Assembly (NCBI RefSeq): GCF_017562075.2
Contig: NC_054081.1
Coordinates: 16,648,542-16,712,541, forward strand
From: Anopheles merus
Lineage: Eukaryota; Arthropoda; Insecta; Diptera; Culicidae
DNA length: 64,000 nt
Reading direction: 5' to 3'
In this document: positions 1 to 12,097 of the stretch, in pieces
How positions within the stretch are numbered: position 1 is the first letter of the stretch
How the letters are laid out: every line of letters starts with the position of its first letter
The notes under the pieces: generated by a model
The model's database searches: none
The model's input: only the letters and a program-made list of their open reading frames with translations
Told to the model about the DNA's origin: nothing
Program-made: the position numbers and the translations under genes

Positions 1-910
1 AATACTAATTAATTATAATCCTAATTCACTGACGTTATCATTATTCTTTTTTTTCAGAAAGAGTTGCCGAATGATTAAGTTTTTTATTTCGAATTTCCCA
101 AACAGATTATTTTTAGAATGATCTTTTTATCGGTTTGTGTGTATGAAAAGTTAGCTGTTCCCTGTTAAACATTTCCGTTATTAAATGTTTCATCTCAATT
201 GACATTTTGTAGTAATTTAATATTTTTTCAGAATATTTTTTTATTTATTTTATAACATGCCTATAAATTCCTTGGCATAAAATCCAAAACATACAAACAT
301 ACATACATGTAGGCACAACACTGTATTTGTAGTGTTGATCGTTCATAGGAAATAGCGGCCGCTGGTAACCCAATAACCGTTTCAACTGTTGGCAATGATG
401 GTTATGCTAAGACAAATTAAGGCACCCCGAAGAAGGGTATTATGCTGGGTTATTACGTCCTGCGTTGGTTAGTCGATCTGGCATTTCGTTTCCGTGAATA
501 TTAAAGTCTAATATTGCACAATATTCTAATATTCCACATTATGTTGCAGTACCTTTCCTATCTCTAAATACGTCTTGATTGGTACTAAGGAGTACTCGGA
601 GAAGAAATAAATATTGGCAAACCAGAATAAATAGCAGCCCTCTTTTTGTAATAAATGATTAAAAAGAATAAAATGAAAATTTGATTTCGTCAATTATGCG
701 GAAATTCTTCCCAATTGAAGAACTTGGAGTTAAATCAAACAATGCGCCAAAATTGGAACAGAAGCATACAATCTTGGTATGTAAGGAAACCGATACGAGA
801 TCAAATTACTGTGGAAGAATACCACAGTTACCATACCAAAAGCTAGATGAACTAGAATGAATAGAAATATGAAAGATGAACTATAACTAGAACTAGATAA
901 ACGACATGAG
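1..910. other. AT-rich intergenic DNA, no gene seen
   Basis: No reading frame here looks coding. The stretch holds homopolymer runs and a loose inverted motif around 378-455 (aacccaataacc against gggttatta). The last part, roughly 840-910, may already belong to the LINE remnant that follows, because its frame runs on upstream of position 911. Confidence 0.5.
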
Positions 911-1185
911 ATGTACGGGGATCTCACTGTCGTGCAGCGTATGAAGATCGACAGGCTTCGGTGGGATGGCCGTATGCCACGCATGGAATCGGACTACCCA
1001 GTCTGTAAAGTTTTTTTTGGACAGAGGGGGCATGGTAGGCTCAAATTGAGGTGTACAGATGACATGGAGGAGTCCGCCGGCCGGGATAACGGATTGGCAG
1101 ACGAAGGTGCGAGCGTTTTTATTATACTCCTGAGGCAGGCCAAAGCCGCAAAGCGTTTGTAGCGCAGGATAAGTAAGTAATATAA
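890..1185 (+). mobile_element. 3' end of a degraded non-LTR (LINE) retrotransposon
   Basis: The plus-strand frame ending with a stop at 1160-1162 encodes a piece that resembles the extreme C-terminus of many insect LINE reverse-transcriptase polyproteins: a RLRWDG..PRME block, then a KVFFGQRGHGRLKLR block, then LLRQAKAAKRL just before the stop. The frame is open back to about 890 (DKRHEMYGDL). After the stop comes GGATAAGTAAGTAATA, a short AAGT-type repeat tail typical of such 3' ends. Only the tail survives; there is no reverse-transcriptase core, so this is a 5'-truncated dead copy. The clade cannot be fixed from this much sequence. Confidence 0.6.
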
Positions 1186-3591
1186 ACTACATTCCTCACC
1201 TTACAGTAGTAAAAAAGAACAAGTTTCCACCTAAACCTCTTCTAGTATTTGATGCAGCTGCAAAAATGAAGGAAGGTCACTCAAATCGTTTCGATCGCTA
1301 ACCGATCCTAATGCAACCACATGCAACCTCTCTATTCTTATTAGATTCCGCGAACACGAAATTGTGTAATGTGATGATCCTACAAATGTCGTAAACCGTC
1401 GCGGTAAGTCAGTTTGTCGCTAACATCAGTCAAGGTGGATAAAACATGTTCGAAGCGGACGTATCGCCCAGTACACTTGATCGTCCAGCCGATCAAAGAA
1501 ACTGTTGTAACGCATAGTAACAATCTATTTAGTTTGGTAGATATGCACACTTTCTTGTAACTGGCACTCGCGTAAAGGGTTTTTGCCGCACAGTTCAAAA
1601 ATATAATTTCTTCCATCGATGCAAATTTGCTACTGTTCCTTTTGCGATAGCGGCATATACTCGATCAGCTGTTCTCCTTTGACAAAACGCACAACATCGA
1701 CTTTGGAATTATGCCTTTACAAATGTGTCGGGTAACCCTCTTCTCTAGAAATACCAAAACAAAAACATTTTTCTAATTGATCCGATTGAACCGAAGCCTC
1801 TAACTGGTACGTTGATTGCTAATTTATTTCGAGAAAACCCTCTTGTCATAAGGAGCTTTGGCTTATACATAAAAAAAATTGATTTGTTGCAGATAAACAT
1901 GTTAAGGCTCAGTGCGTCGCAACCAGACGCAGCCAGCAGAGATGCGTTCGTGAGATCGATTGAGTAATCGAGGATGATCCCGATCTTCGGCTCCCGCACG
2001 GATACTAACGATACAGGAAGATGCGTCGATGTGCGTGTCGTTATTGGAACACTCTCGCTCTCTTGCTTTAGATCGTCAAGGCGAATCGACGCACTCCATT
2101 CGTATTTGTACATCGTGTGTTATCGTGCCAGTGTGAAAATAAAGCTTTTAAAATATAATACCTTTTACGTGCTAGTATCATTCCGGAGCTCGAACGTAGA
2201 ATATAGTGTTTTTCTGGAAAAGTATCTCAAACAGATAGATATTGTGATTAGACGTTATGGACCATGTAGTTGTCATGTAAGACGAAATCTCGGCACTGTT
2301 ATCTTGTGGGGATCATCTCCTAATATATGTATCACCTAGGAAGCAATGACTCAGCAAACCGTGGCGGAGCTCGCACCACATAGATAATAATTTTGAAACC
2401 CTGAGTATCATCAGCATGTTTCAAACATGACGTCGTGTTCCCGTGTTGTAGATCTTGGTACATGAAACCTACTTCTGTTTGTGCGTTCAGCAAACGGAGA
2501 TGATGCACGACGGATAGCGAGAGGGCCCGGAGGGACAAATATTGCGCTGGATAATGTACGATAACAACGGTCCGTATTCCACTAGGGCTGTAAATTGCTC
2601 AAGCATGTGTCAGGGTCCATCAGGGAAGGCCTGTCTCGGGTGACGACCAGCTGTGTTCTTGTAGCGTGAAGGCTTAACGGGGCTCAAAGGTCGCACAGGT
2701 ACTGCGGGCGGTGTGCGCTAACAGATAGCAGAGTGGAGTGGATGATGCCTGCGTGAAACGACACAAACGGCTTAACTGGCAGTTTGCAAAATTGCTCAAT
2801 TAACGTATCTAACGAGCTGAAACGAAGTTCAAAAGAACATCGCATTGTTCGGCGTTTGTGTTTGATAAAGTTGTTCCTCGGCAAAAAAGGGAAAAATCAA
2901 CAAGATACCTATGTGTTTGGATATTTGATCGTGGGATGTTCTTAGACTTCCGAATACCTTTGCCCATCTCTGTCGTAAAATGATGAACGATTTGGTACAA
3001 AAACTACCGGTTCACCTTGAATTGTTCCTGCCAAACCTGTTGTCGTGCTAATGAATCCTTCTTTTTTTTTCGTTACAATCCATCCCACTGGTCAAGTGGT
3101 CGCAAACTGCAACACGCGATCAACCCTGGTACAATCTCGCCTCGTGATCTGGTTTTTCCAGATTTTATGCTTCCCGCAAATGGTAAACGGAACGGGGTAA
3201 ACAGATGGGTCCAGTGTCCCACCGTATCCGGCACGAGATACTGGTGAGGAGGGACTGCAAATTACTTCTAGCCTGAGTCTGGTCGTTCCCCGGCTTTGTC
3301 GGACAGCCCTCCCTCCTGCTGACATGCCCTATCGCGTGGCCCTATCGTCCACTGTTGATTACGCAGTTTTCCTCGTTCATTCACAGCTAGAACGGAGGCT
3401 GATTCTTCGCCTCGCCACCTCCATCGCCTGCTCCATAGAATCGCATGTGTGCTCGCGTGCGTACTGCAAAGCCAGGCCAGTTAATACTTCAACGGTCCCA
3501 CGAGACGACGCTCGCCTCAGTCGGTTGCAGTGCGTTGCCCGGAACAGATGCCAGCCTTTGGCCCGCGCTCGAAGTGCTCACAATCAACACA
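1186..3591. other. Intergenic DNA and probable upstream region of the acyl-CoA synthetase gene
   Basis: No gene is recognised. A minus-strand open frame (1745-2113) and an overlapping plus-strand frame (1974-2339) have no motif I know and no supporting splice sites. Near 2128 an AATAAA-type signal is followed by AT-rich DNA. The 3' part (from about 3000) becomes more GC-balanced and probably contains the promoter and 5' leader of the gene starting at 3592. The frame of that gene is open upstream to an ATG at 3445. Confidence 0.45.
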
Positions 3592-5343
3592 ATGGATAGC
3601 AAAGGCGAACGGCGCGGTCAACACTCGTACTACGATCCGGTGACCCACATCTGGACCGGTTTGTCGACGCCGCCGCTCTTCAACGTCAATCAAAGCCTCG
3701 GCCAGCTGGTGCTGGGCGTGCTGCAGCGGTGCGACCCGGCGCAGGTCACCCAGATCAGCGACGATGGCGGCCGCACGGTGACCTGCCGCGAGATGTACCT
3801 GCGCACGGTGCGCATCGCCGAACGGTTGGCCCAGCTCGGCTACGGCAAGCACACGCCGATGGCTGCGCTGGCGTCCCGCAACGGCGAACACGTCGCACCG
3901 GTCGCATTTGCCTGCTTTGCCCTCGGCATCCCAATCAACACGCTCGACACGGCTTTCAATGTGTCCGACTTTGCGCACATGTTCGGCGTCACCCGGCCGG
4001 CGCTGGTGTTCTGCGAGAGCGACATCCTGCAGGTGGTGCGCGAAGCGGCCCAGCATGCCGCCATCGCGCCCGAGATTGTGCTGTTCAAGGAGCGCACCGA
4101 GGGCTACCGGCACGTGCTAGATCTGCTGGAGCCCACCGGTACCGAGGATTCATTCGTGTGAGTATACAACACCAGGTTCCAGGTTTGCTCAATGACCGGC
4201 TCGGCGTGAATTGATCACTCGAATGTTGTGCTCGACTTTCCCGACAGACCCACCAACCTGGACGACCCTACCACCCACGTGGCCGCGGTGCTGTGCTCCT
4301 CCGGCACAACCGGCCTGTCCAAAGGCGTAACCTACACGCACACGTTTTGCATCGCCAACCTGCCGTCCCTGTGGCGGATGGCGCCAACGGATTGTCTGCT
4401 CGCCTTCAGCTCGCTGTACTGGCTGTCCGGCTTTGCCTCGCTCATCATCGGCACGGTTTCGCAGGCGGCACGCGTCATCACCCGGGCACCGTTCACGCCC
4501 ACGCTCGCGCTCGATATGCTGCAGCGCCACCCGGTGACGATCGCGTTCTTCTCGCCCTTCCAGTCGAACCTGCTCGTGCACGAGCCACTGCTCGCGCAAA
4601 CGCCGCTGCCCGCGCTGCGCCTGTTCCTGTGCGGTGGGGCACGCGTTTCCAAGCAGCTGCACGCGGCGCTGCAGCGCTGCCTGCCGTCCCACACGCGCAT
4701 CCAGATTGGGTACGGCATGTCCGAGTCCTGCCTAGTGACGCTGACCGACGGTGACAGCTACCGTGACGACTGTGTCGGTACGCTGCAGGCCCGGGTCGAG
4801 GCACGCATCGTCGACGATGGGCCGGACCAGCGTGGGCTGGCGCCGGACGAACCGGGCGAGATCGTGCTGCGCGTGCAGTTTCCTTTCGCCGGGTATTACG
4901 GCAACCCGGACGCCACGGCCGAGCTGATGAGCCCGGACGGCTGGATCCGGACCGGCGACATCGGCTACTTCGATCGGGACGGTCATCTGTACGTGATCGA
5001 TCGCAAGAAGGACATCATCAAGTACGCCGGCAACCAGATATCGCCGACCGAGCTGGAAGTGCTCGCCAAGCAGCTGGCCGGCGTGCTGGACTGCTGTGTC
5101 GTGGGCGTACCGGACGAGGGCACCGATTTGCCAGCCGCGTTGGTTCTGCGCGAACCGGGCGCCACTGGCGCGGCGCTTACCGCCGACCAGGTGCGCCAGT
5201 TTGTGGACGAACGCGTGTCTGCCCACAAGCACCTCCGGGGAGGGGTTTACTTTACCGAGGAAATGCCCCTGACACCGTCCGGCAAGATTGTGCGCCGCAA
5301 GTGTTTGGAAATTGTACAAAAGGCGCGCCAAAGCACACAGTAG
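3592..5343 (+). CDS. Acyl-CoA synthetase / 4-coumarate-CoA ligase-like (luciferase-like) enzyme, two exons
   Basis: Exons 3592-4157 and 4248-5343, with a 90-bp intron (GTGAGT...ACAG), give about 553 residues, the usual length for insect luciferase-like synthetases. The ANL-superfamily signature is complete: the phosphate loop SSGTTGLSKG at residues about 206-215, YGMSE at 344-348, TGDIGYF from 424, the hinge DRKKD near 440-444, and the C-terminal catalytic lysine in PSGKIVRR (about 535). Such enzymes adenylate a carboxylic acid with ATP and then form the CoA thioester. The substrate cannot be read from sequence. There is no SKL-type peroxisomal C-terminus (it ends ARQSTQ), unlike firefly luciferase. 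The start at 3592 fits family length; an in-frame ATG at 3445 would add 49 unusual residues. Luciferase activity itself is not implied. Confidence 0.9.
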
Positions 5344-5528
5344 AACGAGTGTAGCTTGGCGAGGTTTTAGAATCGTTCAGAATTGATTTTATAGTAACTT
5401 ATTATTAATGCCGTAAAATGGGAAGAGTTTGCTTGTACGCAGACATATTTTACCTTCACTAGAAACGTCAATATTTGAAAAAAAAAAATAAAAAAAATAC
5501 GTGTATCTATTTATAGTGTAGTATTGTG

Positions 5529-5534
5529 TTTATT
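5529..5534 (-). terminator. Candidate poly(A) signal of the dynactin p62 gene
   Basis: TTTATT on the plus strand is AATAAA on the minus strand, 232 bp past the DCTN4 stop. If it is used, the DCTN4 3' UTR overlaps the 3' UTR of the convergent acyl-CoA synthetase gene. Confidence 0.35.
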
Positions 5535-5569
5535 GCTTGTAGCATAAGCGAAAGAATATATATATCATA

Positions 5570-5575
5570 AATAAA
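5570..5575 (+). terminator. Candidate poly(A) signal of the acyl-CoA synthetase gene
   Basis: AATAAA lies 227 bp after the stop codon. A weaker alternative AATAAA lies in the A-rich run near 5488. Either would give a short 3' UTR. Confidence 0.45.
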
Positions 5576-5765
5576 ATGGAGATATTATGCTACAGCTGGT
5601 TTAACGTGAGTTACTTGTTTGTTTGTTTTTTTTTTTTTTGCTTACTCGTTTTCGTGTCGACAGTGCCATAATAATACGTGCCACACTTACGAAAGCGAAG
5701 ACCTATCCCCTAATCGAACCACTTCAAGCAACGAATGCGTTCATCTTATTATACGCCCACGCGAC

Positions 5766-8700
5766 TCATTCCACGCCCACGGGTTGCAGCTTTCCTAGGT
5801 TTATGTAAATGCGCGTATTTAGTGCGTGCCATTTCTGTTCCTTGCTCGTACCGCTCAGCGACGGTGTGGATGTTGCGGCGGCTGAAGCAACGCTCTTGTC
5901 CGCAACCGTATTGAAGTAGGTGTACTGCAGCGTGAACCCAACCACTACGTCCTCGTCCGGCTGCACGTCCGGTTTCGGCTGCACCCCGAGTCGAATAACG
6001 ACATGGTTTGCCTTCCGCCAGACGATGAATCTGAAAAAAAAAACGAGGAAAGAGTCAATTAAAAATACTTTAAGCGTTACTTTTCCATGATGGAATAAAT
6101 GACAGAAAATGAAGAATGCAATGAAAATTTTCTTGTAAAAAGGGAACCATTAATGCAATAATGTCAAACTGGTTTTGGGTCGCGGGCCGGAATGCAGTTA
6201 AAAATATTCCCGCATACCGCAGTTCAGCGGAAATGGGTAGGCTCCGCTGATTTAATTTTTCAGTTTTAAATCTGTATCAAAATCTAATTTGTTTTTATGG
6301 AAAACTAAAACAAAATAGGCAGGAAGGATAAGTTGGTTGTGGAGGTTTCTCTTTTTCTACTTTTTTTTTTCAATATTCTAATAAAGTATTGACTTAATGG
6401 GCATATGAATGATTTTTCCATTATTTTGGAAGAATTTTAAAATAATAATAAATTTTAGTTTTTGGTCTATCGTTAGTTTTTCCTTAGCCGTTGGTTTCCA
6501 TCGGCGAAAATCATTAAATACATATCCTTGGATCTAGAATCATATCTACATATTTTGATAGGCCCCAACGAATCGATTCATTTCAAATAATTTCCCATAA
6601 ATCGTTGATTATGTACAAATAATGAGGAACAGAGAAATAAAACATTACTAAGCAAACCAGTTCATGACATTTACTCCTATCTTCAGTGGCGGTCGTCCTA
6701 AATTGGATTTTTTTTAATTCTTATACATTGCTCCACATATGTGCTAACTTTGAATTTTCCTGAACAGTTCTTTAAACGCTTCGGTTGAGCGGTAGCAAAA
6801 GATCCAGCATTTAAAAACAGTCATAGAATACCAAGCCTAGCTATTTTTTTAATTTTTGGAACTAGTTAGCTAAATATGCACACGAATTATAAATGTAGCC
6901 TTTTGACAGCGCCAATGACTAATAACGATAACTCATAATTATAATACTACATCGGTAAATATTGGCTATCTATGAGGTCATTTTGTTCAGGAAAAAAAAA
7001 CTTTCAAACTTAACGTCGATCTCCTATAATTATCTCTTTTTTAAGTGATTTGTTTTTCGAAATTTTATATTGGGCGAGTGGTGTTTCATTACGTAGTTTC
7101 CTAACTGTCCAGATTGCCTCCAAGTCAGAAAATGGGTGAAAATATGAGGAGTCTGTCTTTAGGCTCCCGCCAAATATACTAAAAAACAAACACTACATGC
7201 CCTCTTACTAAAGAAGTCATTATGAGTAAATTACTTGAATTAATAAGATTCAATGTTGAAACCTTCATCTAAAACGAAATGAAATTAATACAGCCATTTT
7301 TTTTTTGTTTTTGTTTGATGATCTACAATCTGTTCCTGCTTCATGCAAATAACTGCCCAACTCCTTCGCGGGTCGGATTAAAGCCTTCGGGTCGTTTGTT
7401 TGACATGTCTGCATTAGAACAACCATAAACAACCTGAAGTGCAAAATTTTGTCATACGACCGATGGAACAATTTGAACAATGTATTATATAAACGAAATT
7501 AAATAGCTTGAAATATCATACATAAATAAATATCTTCCGAATGCGTTCAATGTTTTTATCAACATAAACAGATGATTATACAATAACAAGAACGATTATT
7601 GTATCCGATTTTTATAATAAGACAAAATGCAATAGAAAAAGAAAAAATAGTATCTGCGATATTTTACACTGAAATCTTAAATAATTAGATAAGCAAGGGG
7701 GGAAAGTTTTGTTCCGTTGTTTGGGGATGACACGTCCCTTCCAGAGCAAGGGCAAGTTGCACTTCCAGAGCAAGGGCACGTAAAAGTAACCCTTTTATTT
7801 AGCGTTCTAAGACTAACCAACGCAATATTACCAAACGATATGGAAAGCATAAGTTTTTGTTTTGGTGCAGAATCTTTTACGATTACTAATGTACCGTAAT
7901 GCATCGAATTATGGACACTGAAAACATTCTGACATATAATATTTTCTTACATACATACAACATAGTAAAATTATTTTCTTGTTTTTATCGCAGTGTAAAC
8001 ACATATTTTATGAAATAAATCACAATTTACTTCGGCTGTCCGGAATTAAAGGCAAGATAAAAAAAATATTGCTGCGGATTCCGGACGGAATTAAATACGT
8101 GACCTAATGAAATTCAGAGCACAATATGATAAAAACTCTGTTGTTTTCCCTTTGATAACTATTTCCACAATAGATTCTGATGTATTTCAATGCACGTGGA
8201 CGCAATGAATAGGAATTATCGAAGAAATAACACTGGCGTGGGGTTGAAGCAAAACTGCTAAGAATGCCTCTGGAGGTGAACTGACCGACAGAAAATGTGT
8301 ATTTACAGGGGCCTACTAAGGGTCAGACACATTTTTAATTTAATTTATTACATCATGGTAAACATCTAAAATTAAAAGGCAGCATGTCCTGGGACTGGAT
8401 ATGAAAACTAAAACATATCGAGTGTCCGAAATTTGAAGCTATCCGTAATTTGAATAATAACGGTAAGTTATTTGGAGTTTTCGAGTTTTTGGAGTTTAGT
8501 TGTCTGCGAAAGAACTGATTAAAAAAAAGAAATGTTTATTACAATACACATCTTGCAAAATTTTCCCACAACCAAGCCTGAAGGTGCAGCAGACATGTCT
8601 AGAATTAAACATGTTGCCTAAAAAATAAAATTAAAAAAATATATATATATGCCTCCAATACATGTGGGCCGCGGCAAACGTATTTTCAAAGTCAAGTGGT

Positions 8701-11214
8701 CCGAGGTTCTGGAAAATGATGGATAGTACTGAACTATACGATCGAAAAGATTTTTGAACTAAAGATTGTGTTAGCAAGCCTAAATGCTCAACGCTAAGAT
8801 GTACCCAAATAGAAGAAATACAAAAGGCAGAGCAAAAATGTTGCCTGGCTGTCTTCTGACTGGCTGTTCTCAAGAAAAGGGAATACTGCTAGTAAGAGTA
8901 TACACAACATGCTTATACCTAGGCTAGTGTGATTAAAGGCAACAAGCAATTCTAAGGAAAAGCATTAAGGAGACAAGTAAATATTACAATATCATCATTC
9001 AGTCACATTTCATTTGCAATCTGAAGCCGAAAAATGCATTTCGCTGCGGCTCGCCGAATCATACCGTGACTGTTCAGCTTGGTTAAAAAATTTACATGCT
9101 TTTCATGCAATTATAAAGCAGATTACTGCAAGCTAAACATTGCTAAAAACACTGGTAAACATTGGTAAACACTAGAGGCGTATTTTAACGGCGTCGCATA
9201 TATGAGCGGTTTGGCTTTGGAACTCTGGATCAAAACAAAAACCCTCCAAATGAACACCAACAGAAAGTTAAAAGAAACCAAAGGCGAAACTCGTTTAGCT
9301 GCAATGTGGCTAAGAATAAGAGGGTATGAAATAGTGATGAGAAAAATGAATTTTTGGTCGGAATCGATTCCGACTAGCTACGAAATTTTGTGGAATCGAT
9401 TCCGGATGGTAGGTCCGGAATCAGTTTTCGGTGTCAGTTTCGGAATCGGAATCGACTCCGGAATCGGTATCAACTCCGGAATCGGAATCAACTCCGGAAT
9501 CGGAATCAACTCAGGAATAGGAATCGGCCCCGGAATCGGAATCGGCTGCGTAGTCGGAATTGATTCCGAAAAAGGAATCGGCTCCGGAATCGAAATCGAG
9601 CTCCGGAATTTGTTCCGAACACGGAATCGGGCAGTTTCGATTCCGAGCTCCCACCACTAGTGTGAAATGAATAGCAATGAAGTGCATAGCTAAGGTGATC
9701 TTACTTCGGCTCATCCTGGTGTCCCTGCACGACCTCGTCGAACTCGGCCGAATCGTCGCGCTGGTTTACGGTGAAGCTGCTGTCGGGCAGCTTGAGCGTC
9801 CCGTTGACCGCCCGATCAACTAGCCTCGGTTCCTCGATTAGCATGCCCTGTCGGGCGAATCCCTGACTCAAGCTGGTCAGGGATGTCTGACCGCCGGTAC
9901 CACCACCGACACCACCGGCGGACGCGACAGACGCTGCCGTCCCACTTTCGAGCGCCATCGCCTTCAGCTCCTGTATCAGCAGCCGCTCCTCGTCGACCGT
10001 GGGCAGCTCCATGATGGTCACCGTCATCTCGTTGATCGTGGGATTGGTGATGCGCAGCAGGAGCGCCGACTCGGCGCCCTCACATCGCAGCGGATCACAG
10101 CGCACCAGCCGCACGTCCGGCACGTGGTAGGCGGCAAACAGCGCGATGCGGTACTTGATCGAGGACGGGTTGTACTCGGACTTGATCACGTTGTGGTCAC
10201 ACTGCCGGCAGCGCAGCGAGCATTTGATCGAGAGCAGCTTGTGCTGCGGGTACAGCTGGCTGACCGAGGCGGACTGTTTGGCCGGCTGGGCCAGCCGCTG
10301 CGTTAGCGTCGTGACGGTGCGCAGATTGACGCCGGCGTGCAACAGCTCCGCTGGGAGCTCGTCCACATCCTCGGAAGCAACCGACTCCTTGATCGGGATC
10401 GGCGTCGTCTTGAGCTGCACCTTCCCGTCGGACCACCCCATCTGGCGGCGTATCATCGACGCGGTCAGCCCGGTCCGATCGGTCAGGTTGGGAAACTGAC
10501 TCTTCTTCGGCATTTTGCGCCGCCACAGCTCCTGCCGCTCCTGCTTGTCGTGCAGCACGACCGACTGGTAGTGCTCCAGCAGCAGCGCAAACCGGGTCGC
10601 GTTCGGATACTCCGGCTCCGGCCACTGACCGGTCGCCGCCGTCTGATCCGGTATACCGATGTCGTGCGAGTTCCACCGACAGGTCAGACAGGCGAGATAG
10701 TACATCTTCTTTGTGACTTGCTTCACCGCCGGTCCCGGCGTGCTGGTGCTGCCGCCTTTTGCAGCCTTGGCCGCGTCTTCGGTGGCGGGCGAGCCTTCCT
10801 TCGAGTCGGCACCGGCAGCCAACGGTACGGTAGCGATCGAGGCACGCACCGACAGCGTATGCTGGCAGCTGGGACAGTTGAAGCAGGTGTTGCAGCGGTT
10901 CTTGCGCATCTTCGTCTCGGACGACGGTATGTTTTCCAGACAGTTGGAGCAAAAGTTCGAATCCACCTACAGCGGGAAGAAGCGAGGGAGGGAAAGTTTG
11001 TGTGTAATTGAGAGACGGTCAAAGCGGTACTCGAGGGTGACATCATTCAGCCGTGCCAGTGCACCGTTCACACGGCTTTCCCTACCTCCTGACACACGCA
11101 GAAACCGCAGCGCAGCTTCATGCAATGGCGACAGAAGTAGAGCTTCGTCAGCGGGTTCAGCAGCCCACAGACACACGCGTACTCTACGCGGTTAAGCAAA
11201 TTGAAGAACGCCAT
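5766..11214 (-). CDS. DCTN4: Dynactin subunit 4 (p62), three exons
   Basis: Exons in transcription order: 11214-11086, 10966-9705 and 6030-5766, totalling 1656 nt (551 residues). Phases fit exactly: GAG|GTAGG to CTGTAG|GTG, then CCG AA|GTAAG to TTTTCAG|A TTC. Exon 1 encodes a Cys-rich start (MAFFNLLNRVEYACVCG..., then YFCRHC and CGFCVC). Exon 2 opens with VDSNFCSNCLENIPSSE and CNTCFNCPSC, the paired-cysteine zinc region characteristic of dynactin p62. Later it has CLTCRW, KCSLRCRQCD and YRIALFAAYHVPDVRL. The third exon (FIVWRKANHVVIRLG...) gives the conserved beta-rich end. p62 sits at the pointed end of the dynactin Arp1 filament and helps dynein cargo transport. Mosquito-specific inserts are the Ala/Ser/Gly-rich stretch near residues 95-120 and another near 410. 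The last intron (6031-9704) is unusually long and full of repeats. Confidence 0.93.
6031..9704 (-). other. 3.7-kb AT-rich intron 2 of DCTN4
   Basis: This gene-free stretch between DCTN4 exons 2 and 3 holds no convincing coding frame. It includes a tandem duplication of an 18-21 bp unit (cttccagagcaagggca) at about 7740-7780, an AT dinucleotide run near 8638-8650, and the hAT-like MITE at 9332-9659 close to the 5' splice site. Confidence 0.7.
9332..9659. mobile_element. hAT-like MITE of degenerate GGAATCG repeats (copy 1)
   Basis: It starts TAGTGATGAGAAAAATGA and ends GAGCTCCCACCACTA, and the interior is a run of 12-18 bp degenerate units around GGAATCGGAATC. The 8 bp before it (GTATGAAA, 9324-9331) match the 8 bp after it (GTGTGAAA, 9660-9667) at 7 of 8 positions. 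An 8-bp target duplication with TAGTG ends fits a non-autonomous hAT element. It lies in DCTN4 intron 2, about 45 bp from the donor of exon 2. Confidence 0.75.
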
Positions 11215-12097
11215 CCTGTGCGCAGGCAGAGAGGCCACACTTTTGCGGAATTAGCACTACACAGGCGAGGATTTTTCTGGCACGAAATACCGTACCCCCA
11301 TCAAAGCCACCTGCTGACTGGGTGGTTTTGCAAAGTCGAGCAGATGAGCGGGAGGGAAACTGTCTTCGTTTGACAAGCAATCCCTGTCCCAATTTCACCA
11401 AGGTTGATGCAAATTACCCGGAATGGAAAATTACCTTCTGGATGTTTTTGTAAACAAAAAACAGTAAGCAATTATTTTGCCAAATTTGTTTTAGCAAATT
11501 TGTTTTAGCAAATTTGTTAATTTGCTCACCTTACAATTCGGGCTTAAAAAACTCCCAATTAACCACAAATGTATCGCGATATTGGAGAGCAGTGTGGCCA
11601 GATTATCTACCAGATCCCGGCACTCCAACGGAACGTCGAACGGAAAGTGACATGAAATATTGAACGTAGTTATTCAGTTTTTTTTTACATTTTGATGCAT
11701 ATAGGATTGTTCAAAAGCTTCAAAACGTCGATGAACTTTCATTTATTCGAATTGTTTGGCATAATTCCAATTTAATGCACTTAGATTCTGAGCATTTTGT
11801 TCCATTCGACTATCGTTCGAATTCCTTGATCAGGCGGTATGTTGGCGGTGTTCAGTAGGAGCCCCAAATTTTTTTCTGTAGTTTTCGGTAGGAGTTTCAG
11901 TTTTTGGCTGAAGTTTTAAAATTCGAAACTCTGTTAAAAATAATTGTTAAGCGGCGGGGGGGGGGGTGGTTGAAGTGGCTAATGCAAGAAACGAATTTTT
12001 CATCCCACGATAAAATACATCCTTTGTCTACTGCAAGGAGATGGATTGATTAGATTTAGTTCAGCGGTCACACGAATCGATCTGGAAATTGCATCAG
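11215..12097. other. Upstream region of DCTN4; intergenic
   Basis: It should hold the DCTN4 promoter and 5' leader (minus strand). Seen in it are a threefold tandem of ttttagcaaatttg (about 11477-11525), a G-run at 11955-11966, and otherwise AT-rich DNA. No gene is seen. Confidence 0.5.

Noticed and set aside
3445..3591. Upstream in-frame ATG extending the acyl-CoA synthetase by 49 residues
   Set aside because: The added segment has no signal peptide or family similarity, and the protein from 3592 already has normal length; the extension is more likely 5' leader.
10124..11195. Plus-strand frames over DCTN4 exon 2
   Set aside because: Antisense shadows of a confirmed exon.
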